Assembly: GCA_001800975.1 (NCBI GenBank)
Contig: MGWK01000055.1
Location: forward strand, 82,137 to 146,136
Direction: 5' to 3'
Length of the DNA stretch: 64,000 nucleotides
Origin: Flavobacteria bacterium RIFCSPLOWO2_12_FULL_35_11
GTDB taxonomy: Bacteria; Bacteroidota; Bacteroidia; Flavobacteriales; Flavobacteriaceae
Part shown: positions 10,268 through 19,470 of the stretch, in pieces
How positions within the stretch are numbered: position 1 is the stretch's first letter
Layout: the number at the start of each line of letters is the position of its first letter
Translations under genes and position numbers: made by a program
The notes under the pieces: generated by a model
Databases searched by the model: none
Seen by the model: only the letters and a program-made list of their open reading frames with translations
Told to the model about the DNA's origin: nothing

Positions 10268-11622
10268 GTAGAATATATTGGGAAAAAGAGATTTTAAGTA
10301 AGTTTGATCTTACTGGGAATAAAAAAGAGTTTTTTAGACTTGCTGATAATCTTGATAGAATTCAAATGGCTAAAAGTATGTTTTTAGACAGAAATGCGGA
10401 TTTTGATAAAAAGACCGCGATGGATTTTTTAAAACACAAAATCAGCTCTTTAAGGGGCAACGAGTTTTTAGAATTCACAAAAGAAGAAAATTATAACTTT
10501 TTGGAAATTAATGATAAATATTCAATTCTTCTTGATGAAGATGTTGAAAAAAATATCAATAAGCAAGATTGGCAGTTGTCGCTTGAATATGGTGGTCGAG
10601 ATGATGACATGATTGCCTTGGCGAATGTATATGATGACAACGGAGCTCACTTAATAATGGAATTTAATCTGTTTGGTGAAAATAGAATAAGTATCAACGG
10701 CAAAACTGTTGAGAATATTGATGATTATAATGAAGTGCTGCTAAAAATAGCAGAATCTTATTTTAGACATACTCATCATGAGGACATAGTGGACTTTGTT
10801 TACGATGAGAACACAGCAGGTATGGAGATACGATTGATGGGGCTGTATTCAAGAGAACAAGTCCTTGACAACATCTCTTCTGATAGTGGAGAGATGGCAG
10901 AGAAGCTTTTTCTTCTTCTTCAAAAAAAATTAGAAAGTTTTAATACTCTCGAATTAGAGGGCTTTGCTAAAGAGCATTATGATAAAAATTTTGAAATTAA
11001 AAACGATATGGGTTCTTCTGTACATGTAGATTTGTTTGATGTATTTAGAAACCCGGTGGTTAATGATGAATCATCATACTCAAATATGAAAAATGCTCTC
11101 GAAGGCGTGAAAAAGTTAGTAACCGAAGTTTTTGAAAATAACGCTTCACTCTATTTGTCTAATACAAAAGAAAGCAATTCTCTTAATATTGTGTGCATTG
11201 AAAATAAAACTCATCAAGAGGAGATGCCCACAGGAAATGCTTTATATGAGCTGGCAAAGGTGAAAAATGGTTATTACGATTTTAATCTTGAAAACCTTGC
11301 CGCTTATGGAAATGGCTATTTGGACATGGATGATGATTTTGAAATTGAGTTTGGTCAGAGAAAAATATATATCTCAAAAGATGAAGAAGGTGTTTCCGTA
11401 GAAATTTTTGATTTATTTTCAGGTGTGCCAATTGATGAATTAGGCAGTTTGACATATGATGACTTAAGCGAGCCGGAATTGCTTGCTATTTCAGAAAATG
11501 TAGTGAAGAAAAATTCTCTCACCGCGATAGTAGGGGAGTTTGCCGGCGCAGATAAAGCCGCGGTTGAAGCGTGTTTAAATGAGCTAAGTGAAAACAAATC
11601 AACACATAAGGATTTTGTATGA
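10264..11622 (+). CDS. Hypothetical protein, C-terminal NELSENKSTHKDFV
   Basis: Operon position, shared tail. Confidence 0.5.
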   Translation: MSRIYWEKEILSKFDLTGNKKEFFRLADNLDRIQMAKSMFLDRNADFDKKTAMDFLKHKISSLRGNEFLEFTKEENYNFLEINDKYSILLDEDVEKNINKQDWQLSLEYGGRDDDMIALANVYDDNGAHLIMEFNLFGENRISINGKTVENIDDYNEVLLKIAESYFRHTHHEDIVDFVYDENTAGMEIRLMGLYSREQVLDNISSDSGEMAEKLFLLLQKKLESFNTLELEGFAKEHYDKNFEIKNDMGSSVHVDLFDVFRNPVVNDESSYSNMKNALEGVKKLVTEVFENNASLYLSNTKESNSLNIVCIENKTHQEEMPTGNALYELAKVKNGYYDFNLENLAAYGNGYLDMDDDFEIEFGQRKIYISKDEEGVSVEIFDLFSGVPIDELGSLTYDDLSEPELLAISENVVKKNSLTAIVGEFAGADKAAVEACLNELSENKSTHKDFV

Positions 11623-12200
11623 GTAATATATTACTAAACATAAAAAACAACCCTAGTATTTTTATTCTATTAGAAAATGCTAGTGAAAATGCAATAAGAT
11701 ATTTTGCTATTGGGGAAATTGATAATAAAAATCTTTTTACCGGGATGATTCACGGCTATGAAGGCGGTGGAGAATATTCGGAATGTTTGATGTATAAAAA
11801 TGCCTATGTTGCTACTTCAGATAATGAAGGCGAGCCACTTGAATGGGAAGAACAGGTGGCTATTTTAGAAAATCTAATGGGAGATGGCTATGTTGATAGA
11901 CTTAATGATGTCTCATATAAATATTTAGAGTATGACACTGAAGTGTGCAACTATTTAATGCTGGATGAGGCTATGCCTAATAAAAATATTTCCGTATTTG
12001 AGTTGAATTTTGATATCACTCCACCATCTTATGCCAATACCGAATGGGAGAATTTTGTTCCTCTCGCGTGGGAAAAGGCCATAAGCTATGGCGTGGAAGA
12101 TTTGGCAGCAGCATCCAAAGCAAATGTTTCTCCGGATGCAGTTGCAAAAAATTTGCATGAGCTAAGTGAAAATAAATCAACACATAAGGATTTAGTATGA
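11619..12200 (+). CDS. Hypothetical protein, C-terminal HELSENKSTHKDLV
   Basis: Operon position, shared tail. Confidence 0.5.
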   Translation: MSNILLNIKNNPSIFILLENASENAIRYFAIGEIDNKNLFTGMIHGYEGGGEYSECLMYKNAYVATSDNEGEPLEWEEQVAILENLMGDGYVDRLNDVSYKYLEYDTEVCNYLMLDEAMPNKNISVFELNFDITPPSYANTEWENFVPLAWEKAISYGVEDLAAASKANVSPDAVAKNLHELSENKSTHKDLV

Positions 12201-12895
12201 GTTATTTTTGGAATGTTGAGTATAGACATTTTTTGCGGGATCTGCTTCCTTCTGCGGCGGCGGAAATTATTAAAGAGTTATTTGAAAAAAATAATTTAGA
12301 GTTGGCGGGCGTTAGCCCTAAGCATGAAGAGATTATAGATATGGTTTCGGGATGGGGTGTTTATAACCCTCTCGATGAATTTAACGAAGATAAATCTTTG
12401 GATTTTAGTAAAGCTCCCGTTGAGTATAGAGAGCGGTTGATAGCAGGTTCTATTCAAGAGGTGTTTAATGTTCTTGACGATGATGTTGCTAAAAAAATTG
12501 TTGATCGGCTTTCTTTGGATTTGGCAATTTTGACAAGTGAAGAGAAAACAAATGCTAAGCTTATAGATATGGCTAAAGTTTTTGCCCTTGGGACATATCT
12601 CTCATCCCCTGTTGTTGATGCGTCAGAGTATGATGAGTTTTTGAAACTTGAGACCCTAAATGGGGCGGATATAGATATATGGGAACCGCTGGAGGAAGAG
12701 AAGCTGAATAATATTCAATCTTTAGTAGAAGCGGAATTTTCTAGGACTCTCCGCAGCTTTCAAAAGGTTGCGGAGATAGCAAGGACATCGCAGGAATTAG
12801 AGAGTTTGGCGGCGGGGTCTGATAAGATGAGCCCTTTAGAGAAGGTTCATACTATGAATGATTTGTTAAATTTTAAAAAGAGGGATTTGGTTTAA
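12197..12895 (+). CDS. Hypothetical protein, paralogous to 7614..8369
   Basis: Shared domain and tail KKRDLV. Confidence 0.55.
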   Translation: MSYFWNVEYRHFLRDLLPSAAAEIIKELFEKNNLELAGVSPKHEEIIDMVSGWGVYNPLDEFNEDKSLDFSKAPVEYRERLIAGSIQEVFNVLDDDVAKKIVDRLSLDLAILTSEEKTNAKLIDMAKVFALGTYLSSPVVDASEYDEFLKLETLNGADIDIWEPLEEEKLNNIQSLVEAEFSRTLRSFQKVAEIARTSQELESLAAGSDKMSPLEKVHTMNDLLNFKKRDLV

Positions 12896-12931
12896 AAAGA
12901 AGTTTTAATAGTTTTTTATTAAAACTTCTTT
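12896..12931. terminator. Bidirectional terminator between convergent genes
   Basis: Perfect 15-bp inverted repeat AAAGAAGTTTTAATA / TATTAAAACTTCTTT with T-run. Confidence 0.75.
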
Positions 12932-13714
12932 TACTTTTCCTCTCCCCTCGCCTTTACAATTAATGGCTCTATTTGCCTCTATCGTGGTGATTTTATAATC
13001 GCGGTAGAGTTCTATTATAAATTCTGTATAGGAATTGGATAATAAGAAGTACCCCCCCCCACTGTCTATAAAATCACATAGCTCTTTTAGTCTATATTGG
13101 TCCCCTTGTGTAAATCCAGCTTTTGTATAAGCTGTAAATCTTGAGGTCGGGCTTACCGGAACATAGGGTGGATCGAAATATACGAAATCACCCTTTTTTA
13201 TATGTTTTTTGATAAGAGTAAAATCACCTGTCGTGATTGTTGTGTTTTTTAAAAGCAAACTGCACTTTAAGATATTATCTTGGTTTATAATATCCGGGTT
13301 TTTATATCTTCCGAATGGAACATTATTCTCCCCCGCTCTATTTACTCGGTAGAGTCCGTTAAAGCCGGTTTTGTTTAGGTAGATAAAGCGGCTTGCTCTT
13401 TTGTGCTCTGACAGCTCTTTGTAATTTGGTTCTCTGTCTAGCCGGCGGAGTGCGTAGTAGTATTCCGCCGTGTTTTCGTGCAGCTTTAAATCTTCAATAA
13501 GCTCTTCTGGCCTGTGTTTTACTACTGAATAGAGATTTGTAAGCTCGCTGTTGTAGTCGTTTATAAATGCTTTCTGGGGTTTCAGCTCAAAATAGAGTGC
13601 GCCGCCGCCGATAAAAGGCTCAAAGTAGCTGTTGTAGCTCTTTGGCATGTTCTCTTTTATTTTTTTGATAAGCTGGCGTTTGCCTCCTACCCATTTTATA
13701 AAGGGTTTTGGCAC
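12905..13714 (-). CDS. dam: Dam-family DNA adenine methyltransferase
   Basis: FIKWVGGKRQLI, FEPFIGGGALYFEL, YFDPPYVPVS motifs; contains G9 tract. Confidence 0.85.
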   Translation of the reverse strand: MPKPFIKWVGGKRQLIKKIKENMPKSYNSYFEPFIGGGALYFELKPQKAFINDYNSELTNLYSVVKHRPEELIEDLKLHENTAEYYYALRRLDREPNYKELSEHKRASRFIYLNKTGFNGLYRVNRAGENNVPFGRYKNPDIINQDNILKCSLLLKNTTITTGDFTLIKKHIKKGDFVYFDPPYVPVSPTSRFTAYTKAGFTQGDQYRLKELCDFIDSGGGYFLLSNSYTEFIIELYRDYKITTIEANRAINCKGEGRGKVKEVLIKNY

Positions 13715-13938
13715 TTCTCTTCTCCGTGTATGAAAAAATATTGTAGGTCTATAAGAGCTTCAACCCACTCTCTTTTGGACATTTGGGATCTCTCGTTTAC
13801 ATTCATTCCTAAAGCCCAATAGAGCTCTTTTTTATGTTTAATGTCGAAGTCATCAATCTCTTCTCCGCCGAAATTGGTAAAATCAGTCTCTATAACGGCG
13901 TTTTTGAACGCTTCGCTAAATTCTCTTATCTTTGCCAT
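13696..13938 (-). CDS. Small hypothetical protein
   Basis: Overlaps dam start. Confidence 0.4.
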   Translation of the reverse strand: MAKIREFSEAFKNAVIETDFTNFGGEEIDDFDIKHKKELYWALGMNVNERSQMSKREWVEALIDLQYFFIHGEEKCQNPL

Positions 13939-13941
13939 TTG

Positions 13942-14649
13942 TTACTCCTCTTTTTGGTATGCCATGATTTCAGGCGGAATGTTTTTAACTTCATCAATTA
14001 TACAGAGGCGGGATTTTTTCCACTGTGTATAATTTGTAAGCGCTATAAACTTCTCTCCGGTTTTTGAGTCTGTTTCTATGTATGCGTGCATATTGTGGAT
14101 TTTTTTCCCATTGCCGATAATTACACCTACTTCATTATCTTCTTGGATTTTTTTGCCGTTAATATAGACGCTTCCATTTTTGATTTTTGGTTCCGTCCAT
14201 GTTCGTAGTGTATGAAGAAAATCGTTGAATTTTTTTAATTCAACTTCTCTCTTTTCTGTTTTTATAAGCTCTCTTACAGCGTTTTGAGCTTGGTTTGCTT
14301 CTAAGAGTTTTTCTGCCTCTTCAATCTCTCTTTGAAGATTCATGGCTTTCGTTGCCTCTTCTATTGTTGCGCCGTAAATATCCATTATTCTCTCTGCGAA
14401 TTGTGGATATTTAGATTCTATTGAATCGGCTAACTCTTTGAACATAAGTATTGATTTCAAATTGCTTTGTAAATTCCAAAAAGCTTTTTTAAGATGCTCG
14501 TCTTGCTTTTTGGATGCGTAGTAAGTTTCACTCATATCTTTCGAGAGAGCATAGATTTTTTGTCCTTTGCTCTTCTCAATTTTATTCTTCATTTTCGTTA
14601 AGAGTTTTTTAGCTTCTCTGAGTTCTTCTCTTATCATACTACACCTCAA
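13942..14649 (-). CDS. Hypothetical coiled-coil protein
   Basis: ORF downstream of a TTGACA-N17-TATAAT promoter. Confidence 0.45.
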   Translation of the reverse strand: MRCSMIREELREAKKLLTKMKNKIEKSKGQKIYALSKDMSETYYASKKQDEHLKKAFWNLQSNLKSILMFKELADSIESKYPQFAERIMDIYGATIEEATKAMNLQREIEEAEKLLEANQAQNAVRELIKTEKREVELKKFNDFLHTLRTWTEPKIKNGSVYINGKKIQEDNEVGVIIGNGKKIHNMHAYIETDSKTGEKFIALTNYTQWKKSRLCIIDEVKNIPPEIMAYQKEE

Positions 14650-14664
14650 ATTTTTTAGGTATGT

Positions 14665-14712
14665 AAATTATACTCTTATTCTTTTTCTTTGTCAAGGGTT
14701 TTCCCTTGATTT
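14665..14712 (-). promoter_or_regulatory. Sigma70 promoter with palindromic operator CAAGGGAAAACCCTTG
   Basis: Minus strand CAAGGGAAAACCCTTGACAAAGAAAAAGAATAAGAGTATAATTT. Confidence 0.75.
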
Positions 14713-14927
14713 GTAATCTTTTTTATGATGGCTGTTGGATTTCCGCCTTTAGATAAGAGCTCTTGAGAGAGAGTGAGGATTATTTGGATATTCTGCGGGA
14801 CTCCATAGCGGTTAAAGTCCGTGACATAGTTTTTGTTTTTCCCCATTAACTCTGAAAACTCCCCGTATGAGAGGTTGAGGGATTTTATAATCTCTTTTGC
14901 CGTTTTTGGTGTCATTGGTCCGCCCAT
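14676..14927 (-). CDS. HTH regulator
   Basis: LSYGEFSELMGKNKNYVTDFNRYGVP helix-turn-helix-like. Confidence 0.5.
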   Translation of the reverse strand: MGGPMTPKTAKEIIKSLNLSYGEFSELMGKNKNYVTDFNRYGVPQNIQIILTLSQELLSKGGNPTAIIKKITNQGKTLDKEKE

Positions 14928-15232
14928 TCTCTTGCTACTCGATAGATAGCCTTTCTTGATAGATTCATCTCCCGCGCGATTTGCGACTTATTGTCCCCAT
15001 TTTTTAGGCGGGTGAAAATTTCGTGCTCCTGTATGTAATTAATCTTTTTGTTGCCGCATTTTTGGCAGCTCTTGGTGTTTCCACTCACAAGGTTTGCTCG
15101 CGTAGTATGGGTAACTGTGTTGCAAGACATACATAGGCATTTATATTTAGCATGGGTGTTTTCGCTTCTAATAAATTCTAATACATAAATGTCGCTAAAA
15201 ATCTTTCCCGTGATGTCTATTCTTTTGCTCAT
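14912..15232 (-). CDS. Zinc-finger plus HTH DNA-binding protein
   Basis: CLCMSC...CQKC and IAREMNLSRKAIYRVA. Confidence 0.5.
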   Translation of the reverse strand: MSKRIDITGKIFSDIYVLEFIRSENTHAKYKCLCMSCNTVTHTTRANLVSGNTKSCQKCGNKKINYIQEHEIFTRLKNGDNKSQIAREMNLSRKAIYRVAREWADQ

Positions 15233-15238
15233 TTTCTC

Positions 15239-15751
15239 TTAAATACCGGTGTTTAATGTTGCAAGCAAGATTTCATTAAGCTTCTCTTTTTCATAGAGCT
15301 TTCTATTAAAACCAAGCTCAACTAGATCATTTTTTATAAAATTTAAAAACCGCTTATAGTCCTCCGCGCTCCTTAAATAGGTCTCGTCCGTGCACCATCT
15401 TGCCACGCATAAAAACTCTCTTATTTGATCCAATCCCTCGTCTTTTATCCCTTTATTTTCAGCTTCTTGTTTGGAGTGAAGATTGTGGAGTGCATCAAAA
15501 ATAAAAAAGCTTACTTCTTTTAGCCTCTTAAGCGCTTCCATCTCTTTTTTTAAAAGGGCATTTTCTCTTACAACACTCTCTATCTTATTAAGCGTTTGAT
15601 GGTGCGTTGTGCCGCTTTCAAAAGAGTATGAAATATCATTATTATTACTTGCTAAAGCGAAAGGGGTGTTTATTCCTCTTTTTACGCCTAAAATATAAGC
15701 CCCGGCGAGCAATACTGTTGCTACGGATAATAACAAAACAATTTCTAGCAT
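15239..15751 (-). CDS. Membrane-anchored hypothetical protein
   Basis: N-terminal TM segment. Confidence 0.4.
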   Translation of the reverse strand: MLEIVLLLSVATVLLAGAYILGVKRGINTPFALASNNNDISYSFESGTTHHQTLNKIESVVRENALLKKEMEALKRLKEVSFFIFDALHNLHSKQEAENKGIKDEGLDQIREFLCVARWCTDETYLRSAEDYKRFLNFIKNDLVELGFNRKLYEKEKLNEILLATLNTGI

Positions 15752-16065
15752 GATTTTTCCTCTTCTTTCAGTATTTTTAATGTAATAGACAAGTTGCTGT
15801 TGTCTAAAACCTGCATTTTTTCACGACTATATTTTTGGTTGTAATATTGAGAGAAGCTATCCACATCAATGTCGACATAACTTACGATATTGTGCTCTTG
15901 CATATATGCTTTCAATATCTCATTTTGAAGCACCTTTGAATTTATTTTAGCGTGCGCTTTTTTTAGCGCACACCTATCAATTTTTTTATTATCACCCATG
16001 CTTTCAAACACAACTTTTGATTGTAATTTTAATCCATCGAGTGTTGAAATAATTTGTGCTAACAT
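15745..16065 (-). CDS. Hypothetical protein, apparent paralog of 16349..16729
   Basis: Shared DGLKL...VLDNSNLSITLKI. Confidence 0.4.
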   Translation of the reverse strand: MLAQIISTLDGLKLQSKVVFESMGDNKKIDRCALKKAHAKINSKVLQNEILKAYMQEHNIVSYVDIDVDSFSQYYNQKYSREKMQVLDNSNLSITLKILKEEEKSC

Positions 16066-16076
16066 TTTTTTCCTTA

Positions 16077-16352
16077 TTACATAAAGCTTTTTGCTACAAA
16101 GCCCATAGCTAATACAATTGCAGACGCTATGATATGGGCCACAAAGAATTGATATGTCGGTTCTTCTTTAGAATTTCCGAGCCAAATCAGAATGATTACA
16201 AGCCCAACGCTATGAGCAAAGGAAAGTTCCATAACTCCTATTGGAGCAATAAACCAATTCCATAGATACTGGAGTGTTATTGTTGATACGCCAAAGGCTA
16301 CGAGAAATGCTACAAATACCTGTAGTTTTTGTTTTTTTGAATCCATATTCAC
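16077..16352 (-). CDS. Multi-TM membrane protein
   Basis: Three hydrophobic segments. Confidence 0.45.
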   Translation of the reverse strand: MNMDSKKQKLQVFVAFLVAFGVSTITLQYLWNWFIAPIGVMELSFAHSVGLVIILIWLGNSKEEPTYQFFVAHIIASAIVLAMGFVAKSFM

Positions 16353-16729
16353 CCCTTTATTTTTAATACAACGGATAAATTACAGTTGTCTAAAATATTT
16401 CGCCCCGTCTCCGACGAGACATTTCTAAAATCTTTCATACTGCATGTAGGATATCGGATATCATTACCCGTCTGTTTTTTTATAGCTAAAACAAATTCAT
16501 TCATTCCCATTTCTTCATAACCTTGATATTCACAATTAATACTATCCCCTGTATTTATAAGGCTACCATGGACATATAAAGCTAAGTCTCCCTTCTCTAT
16601 CATGCTTTTGCGCTGTGCGTTTTTACTTTTAAAAAATATGGCAAAATTTAGTTTTAAACCATCTTTTAAAACTAAATTTTCGAGGGATGATATTTCTTCT
16701 ATTGAAGTGACTCTGGTAAATATTTTCAT
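16349..16729 (-). CDS. Hypothetical protein, apparent paralog of 15745..16065
   Basis: DGLKL...ILDNCNLSVVLKI. Confidence 0.4.
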   Translation of the reverse strand: MKIFTRVTSIEEISSLENLVLKDGLKLNFAIFFKSKNAQRKSMIEKGDLALYVHGSLINTGDSINCEYQGYEEMGMNEFVLAIKKQTGNDIRYPTCSMKDFRNVSSETGRNILDNCNLSVVLKIKG

Positions 16730-16747
16730 ATGAATTCCTCTTTAAAT

Positions 16748-16803
16748 CTGTACAAATTATACTCTTATTCTTTTTCTTCGTCAAGGGTTTTCCCTTGATT
16801 TGT
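16748..16803 (-). promoter_or_regulatory. Second copy of the CAAGGGAAAACCCTTG operator-promoter
   Basis: About 50-bp near-identical repeat of 14665..14712. Confidence 0.75.
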
Positions 16804-16830
16804 AATATTTTTAAGATGATGAGAAAATAA

Positions 16831-17136
16831 TTACTCTTTTATTTCGTTTTTATTCATAGCCATGGTGTGATTTATCTGTTTTAGGATTAAAAGGTACTCG
16901 GCTTTGAGTTTGATGTTTTCGTCATAGAGTTTGTTGTTATTTATGAGTGCAGTGTTATACGCTTCGTAATTCTTATCAAGAGTGTTGAGTTTTGAGTTAA
17001 TCTCTTGAGTGCTTTGTTGCAGTGTTGTTTGGAAATTAATTACAGCCATATTGACTGATGGTTCGCAGTCGATACGGACACATGCCGCTTGAAGGTTTAT
17101 GATAAGTGCTGCTAAAGCTATTACTGTTTTTTTCAT
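16831..17136 (-). CDS. Small exported T4SS-associated protein
   Basis: Signal peptide and coiled coil; directly downstream of virB4-like gene. Confidence 0.45.
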   Translation of the reverse strand: MKKTVIALAALIINLQAACVRIDCEPSVNMAVINFQTTLQQSTQEINSKLNTLDKNYEAYNTALINNNKLYDENIKLKAEYLLILKQINHTMAMNKNEIKE

Positions 17137-17145
17137 TTTAAATCC

Positions 17146-19467
17146 CTATGTATTTACGATTTTTCTAAATGCTTCGTCGTCTTTAAATTTCATTGTAAAT
17201 GCACCGTCACCATACATGACAAACATCGTATATTTTGGAAGTGTTTTTAAAATATTCTTTCTGTTATCCCCGATTGCCAATCTTTTTGATAGGTTGTTGA
17301 TTAGGTTCTCTTTTTCCTCTTCATCATCCCCGCTTGTGAGGATCATCTTTATCTCAAAGCCGTTTAGGATTGAATCTGGGATGTGTTCCGGCTCTTGGGT
17401 GATTGGGAAGAAAACCATATCGTAACTTCTCCACTCATTGATGATTCTTTCAAACACTTCTTTTTCTCTAAAGAGTTTGTTTGCAAAAATATTTCTTGCC
17501 TCTTCAAACCAAAAGAAGACAAGCGGTCTTTTTTGCCCTTTTAATCTTTTTGCATGCTGTTCGGCTTTGATTTTTTTAGCTAAAATTGCCTGCATCGCGA
17601 AAACTAGGTATCCGTAATCGTTACCTCCGGCGATATCGTCTGTTCTGAAATAGATTATCGCTTTATCTTCAAAATCAAGTCTTGAGTATGAAGAAAAAAT
17701 CTGCATTGATTGGATTGTTGTCAACTTATGGACCAAGGATTCAACAAGTTTTTTTCTTATTTGCTGGTTTGTTGTTCCATATTGTGACTCTTTTTGTTTT
17801 AGGAAGTTAATAACATTGTGTAAAAGAGGTTTTTTGAACTTCTCATACTGAGGCTCTTTTACTTCATCGAAAGGGGTGTGCTCTTTGTATCCTAGTTCTC
17901 TTAATTTTCTATACTCGTTCTCATTTGTATGTCTTATTGAGACTAGAGTTAATTTTTCATAGGAGTCGTGTGTGTACATCTCTCTTATGGCTTGTTTAAA
18001 CTCTTCGCTCTCTGATGAAGTTAACGCCTCATCCCCTCCTCCGCTGTTTAAAACGAGTGAGACAAGGGTAGATGCAAAATCAAGGTCGCTCTCTAAGACA
18101 TTCCTTCGTCCGTTTAATTCAACGACATCACAGTCTATTATGTTGTACATAAATTTATTTTTATCAAATGTATTTATATCAACTAAATGTGGAAAATCAC
18201 TATGGATTTTTTTAATTTGATTATAGAAACTATCTTTAATATCAAATATAATGTGATTTGTATCACCTATATTATGAATTTTTTTGGCTTCATAGTCATA
18301 CCCTAAAAGCTGTTTTAGAATATCGTTTGCTGCTTGGGTTTTACCTGCTCCAGATGTTCCTAGTAAAATAGTGTGTGCTTTTGGGATGGAATTTTTTTCC
18401 GTTCCTTTTACAAAACCGAAGTTTACAAAGGTTTGATCCTTGTTTGTTCCTACTAGGTGCGGTTTATCAGAATCAAGTTTAGAGTTGAATGAGATATATT
18501 TGTATAAAAATTCTCTATTTGCTATTCTTGAGAAATATTTATTAGTACAAAATATTGGGGTTTTGTTTGAGAGCTCTCTTGTGCTTCTGTTGATTATGTC
18601 TAATTTACAATTAGCCACTTTTTCAACTTGTGTTGAAACCGTCTTTCCATAATCATCAAAGACTTGAAGTGTTGTATTTATTAGGACACGGTTATGTGTG
18701 TCGATACTTTTGATAAGAGCTTTATATTTATTTTTGTCTCTATTATTAAACTGCCCGGTCGTGTTTAGCTTTTGTGACTCAAGCTCAGCCTTCATTCTTT
18801 TTTTATCAAATACTATTTTTGTATAGAGTGCACCTTTGAAATTTATTTTGAAGAACTCTTCAATATCAAATTTTATTTCATCTTCCTCGAATTTATTTGT
18901 GTAACTCACCGCTTGGTAGTATTTGCATTTATCATAATTGATAAATGCGCGTTCTCTTATGAGGGCGTTTAATAGATTAAGAGGGTTTTTGTACTCATCA
19001 TATATATCTATTGAATATTTTTGTTTAAGGATTTTTGCATACCAATCTATCTCATATTCGTTAGAATAAAACAGGGATAGAATGCGGTCAAAAACTTCTT
19101 TAAAATTTAAGATTTTAGAGTTAATTGCGTTTTGAATTTGAACGGCGATATTTTTGTTTCTTGTGAAAATAAGATTCTTTTTCAAGAGGCCGTCTTTTAG
19201 TAAAACCCATGTGATTTCGCCCGTCTCGTCTTCTGCAAAATCAGCCGCTAAAGAGTTTATGAGTGTTTGCGGAAGGAATGAGATATTCTCGCCGGCTCCC
19301 GCAAGTTCTACACAGTAGAGTTCTTGAAAAAAATCGTTTACATAAACGAGGTTTTCATCCTCATCACCTATATCCTCAATCATTAGGGCGCCTGAGCTCT
19401 TAAAAACATTTGAGTAGTAAACTATCGGCTCCCAAAAGAATGATTTTGCAACTTTAAAAGGATTCAT
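17146..19467 (-). CDS. virB4: VirB4/TraC-type conjugative ATPase
   Basis: Walker A LLGTSGAGKT; FWFEEARNIF Walker-B-like; FFPITQEPEH. Confidence 0.75.
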   Translation of the reverse strand: MNPFKVAKSFFWEPIVYYSNVFKSSGALMIEDIGDEDENLVYVNDFFQELYCVELAGAGENISFLPQTLINSLAADFAEDETGEITWVLLKDGLLKKNLIFTRNKNIAVQIQNAINSKILNFKEVFDRILSLFYSNEYEIDWYAKILKQKYSIDIYDEYKNPLNLLNALIRERAFINYDKCKYYQAVSYTNKFEEDEIKFDIEEFFKINFKGALYTKIVFDKKRMKAELESQKLNTTGQFNNRDKNKYKALIKSIDTHNRVLINTTLQVFDDYGKTVSTQVEKVANCKLDIINRSTRELSNKTPIFCTNKYFSRIANREFLYKYISFNSKLDSDKPHLVGTNKDQTFVNFGFVKGTEKNSIPKAHTILLGTSGAGKTQAANDILKQLLGYDYEAKKIHNIGDTNHIIFDIKDSFYNQIKKIHSDFPHLVDINTFDKNKFMYNIIDCDVVELNGRRNVLESDLDFASTLVSLVLNSGGGDEALTSSESEEFKQAIREMYTHDSYEKLTLVSIRHTNENEYRKLRELGYKEHTPFDEVKEPQYEKFKKPLLHNVINFLKQKESQYGTTNQQIRKKLVESLVHKLTTIQSMQIFSSYSRLDFEDKAIIYFRTDDIAGGNDYGYLVFAMQAILAKKIKAEQHAKRLKGQKRPLVFFWFEEARNIFANKLFREKEVFERIINEWRSYDMVFFPITQEPEHIPDSILNGFEIKMILTSGDDEEEKENLINNLSKRLAIGDNRKNILKTLPKYTMFVMYGDGAFTMKFKDDEAFRKIVNT

Positions 19468-19470
19468 TTA

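Noticed and set aside
12905-13060. G9 tract as evidence that dam is currently a pseudogene
   Set aside because: The reading frame is intact through the tract and all core motifs are present.
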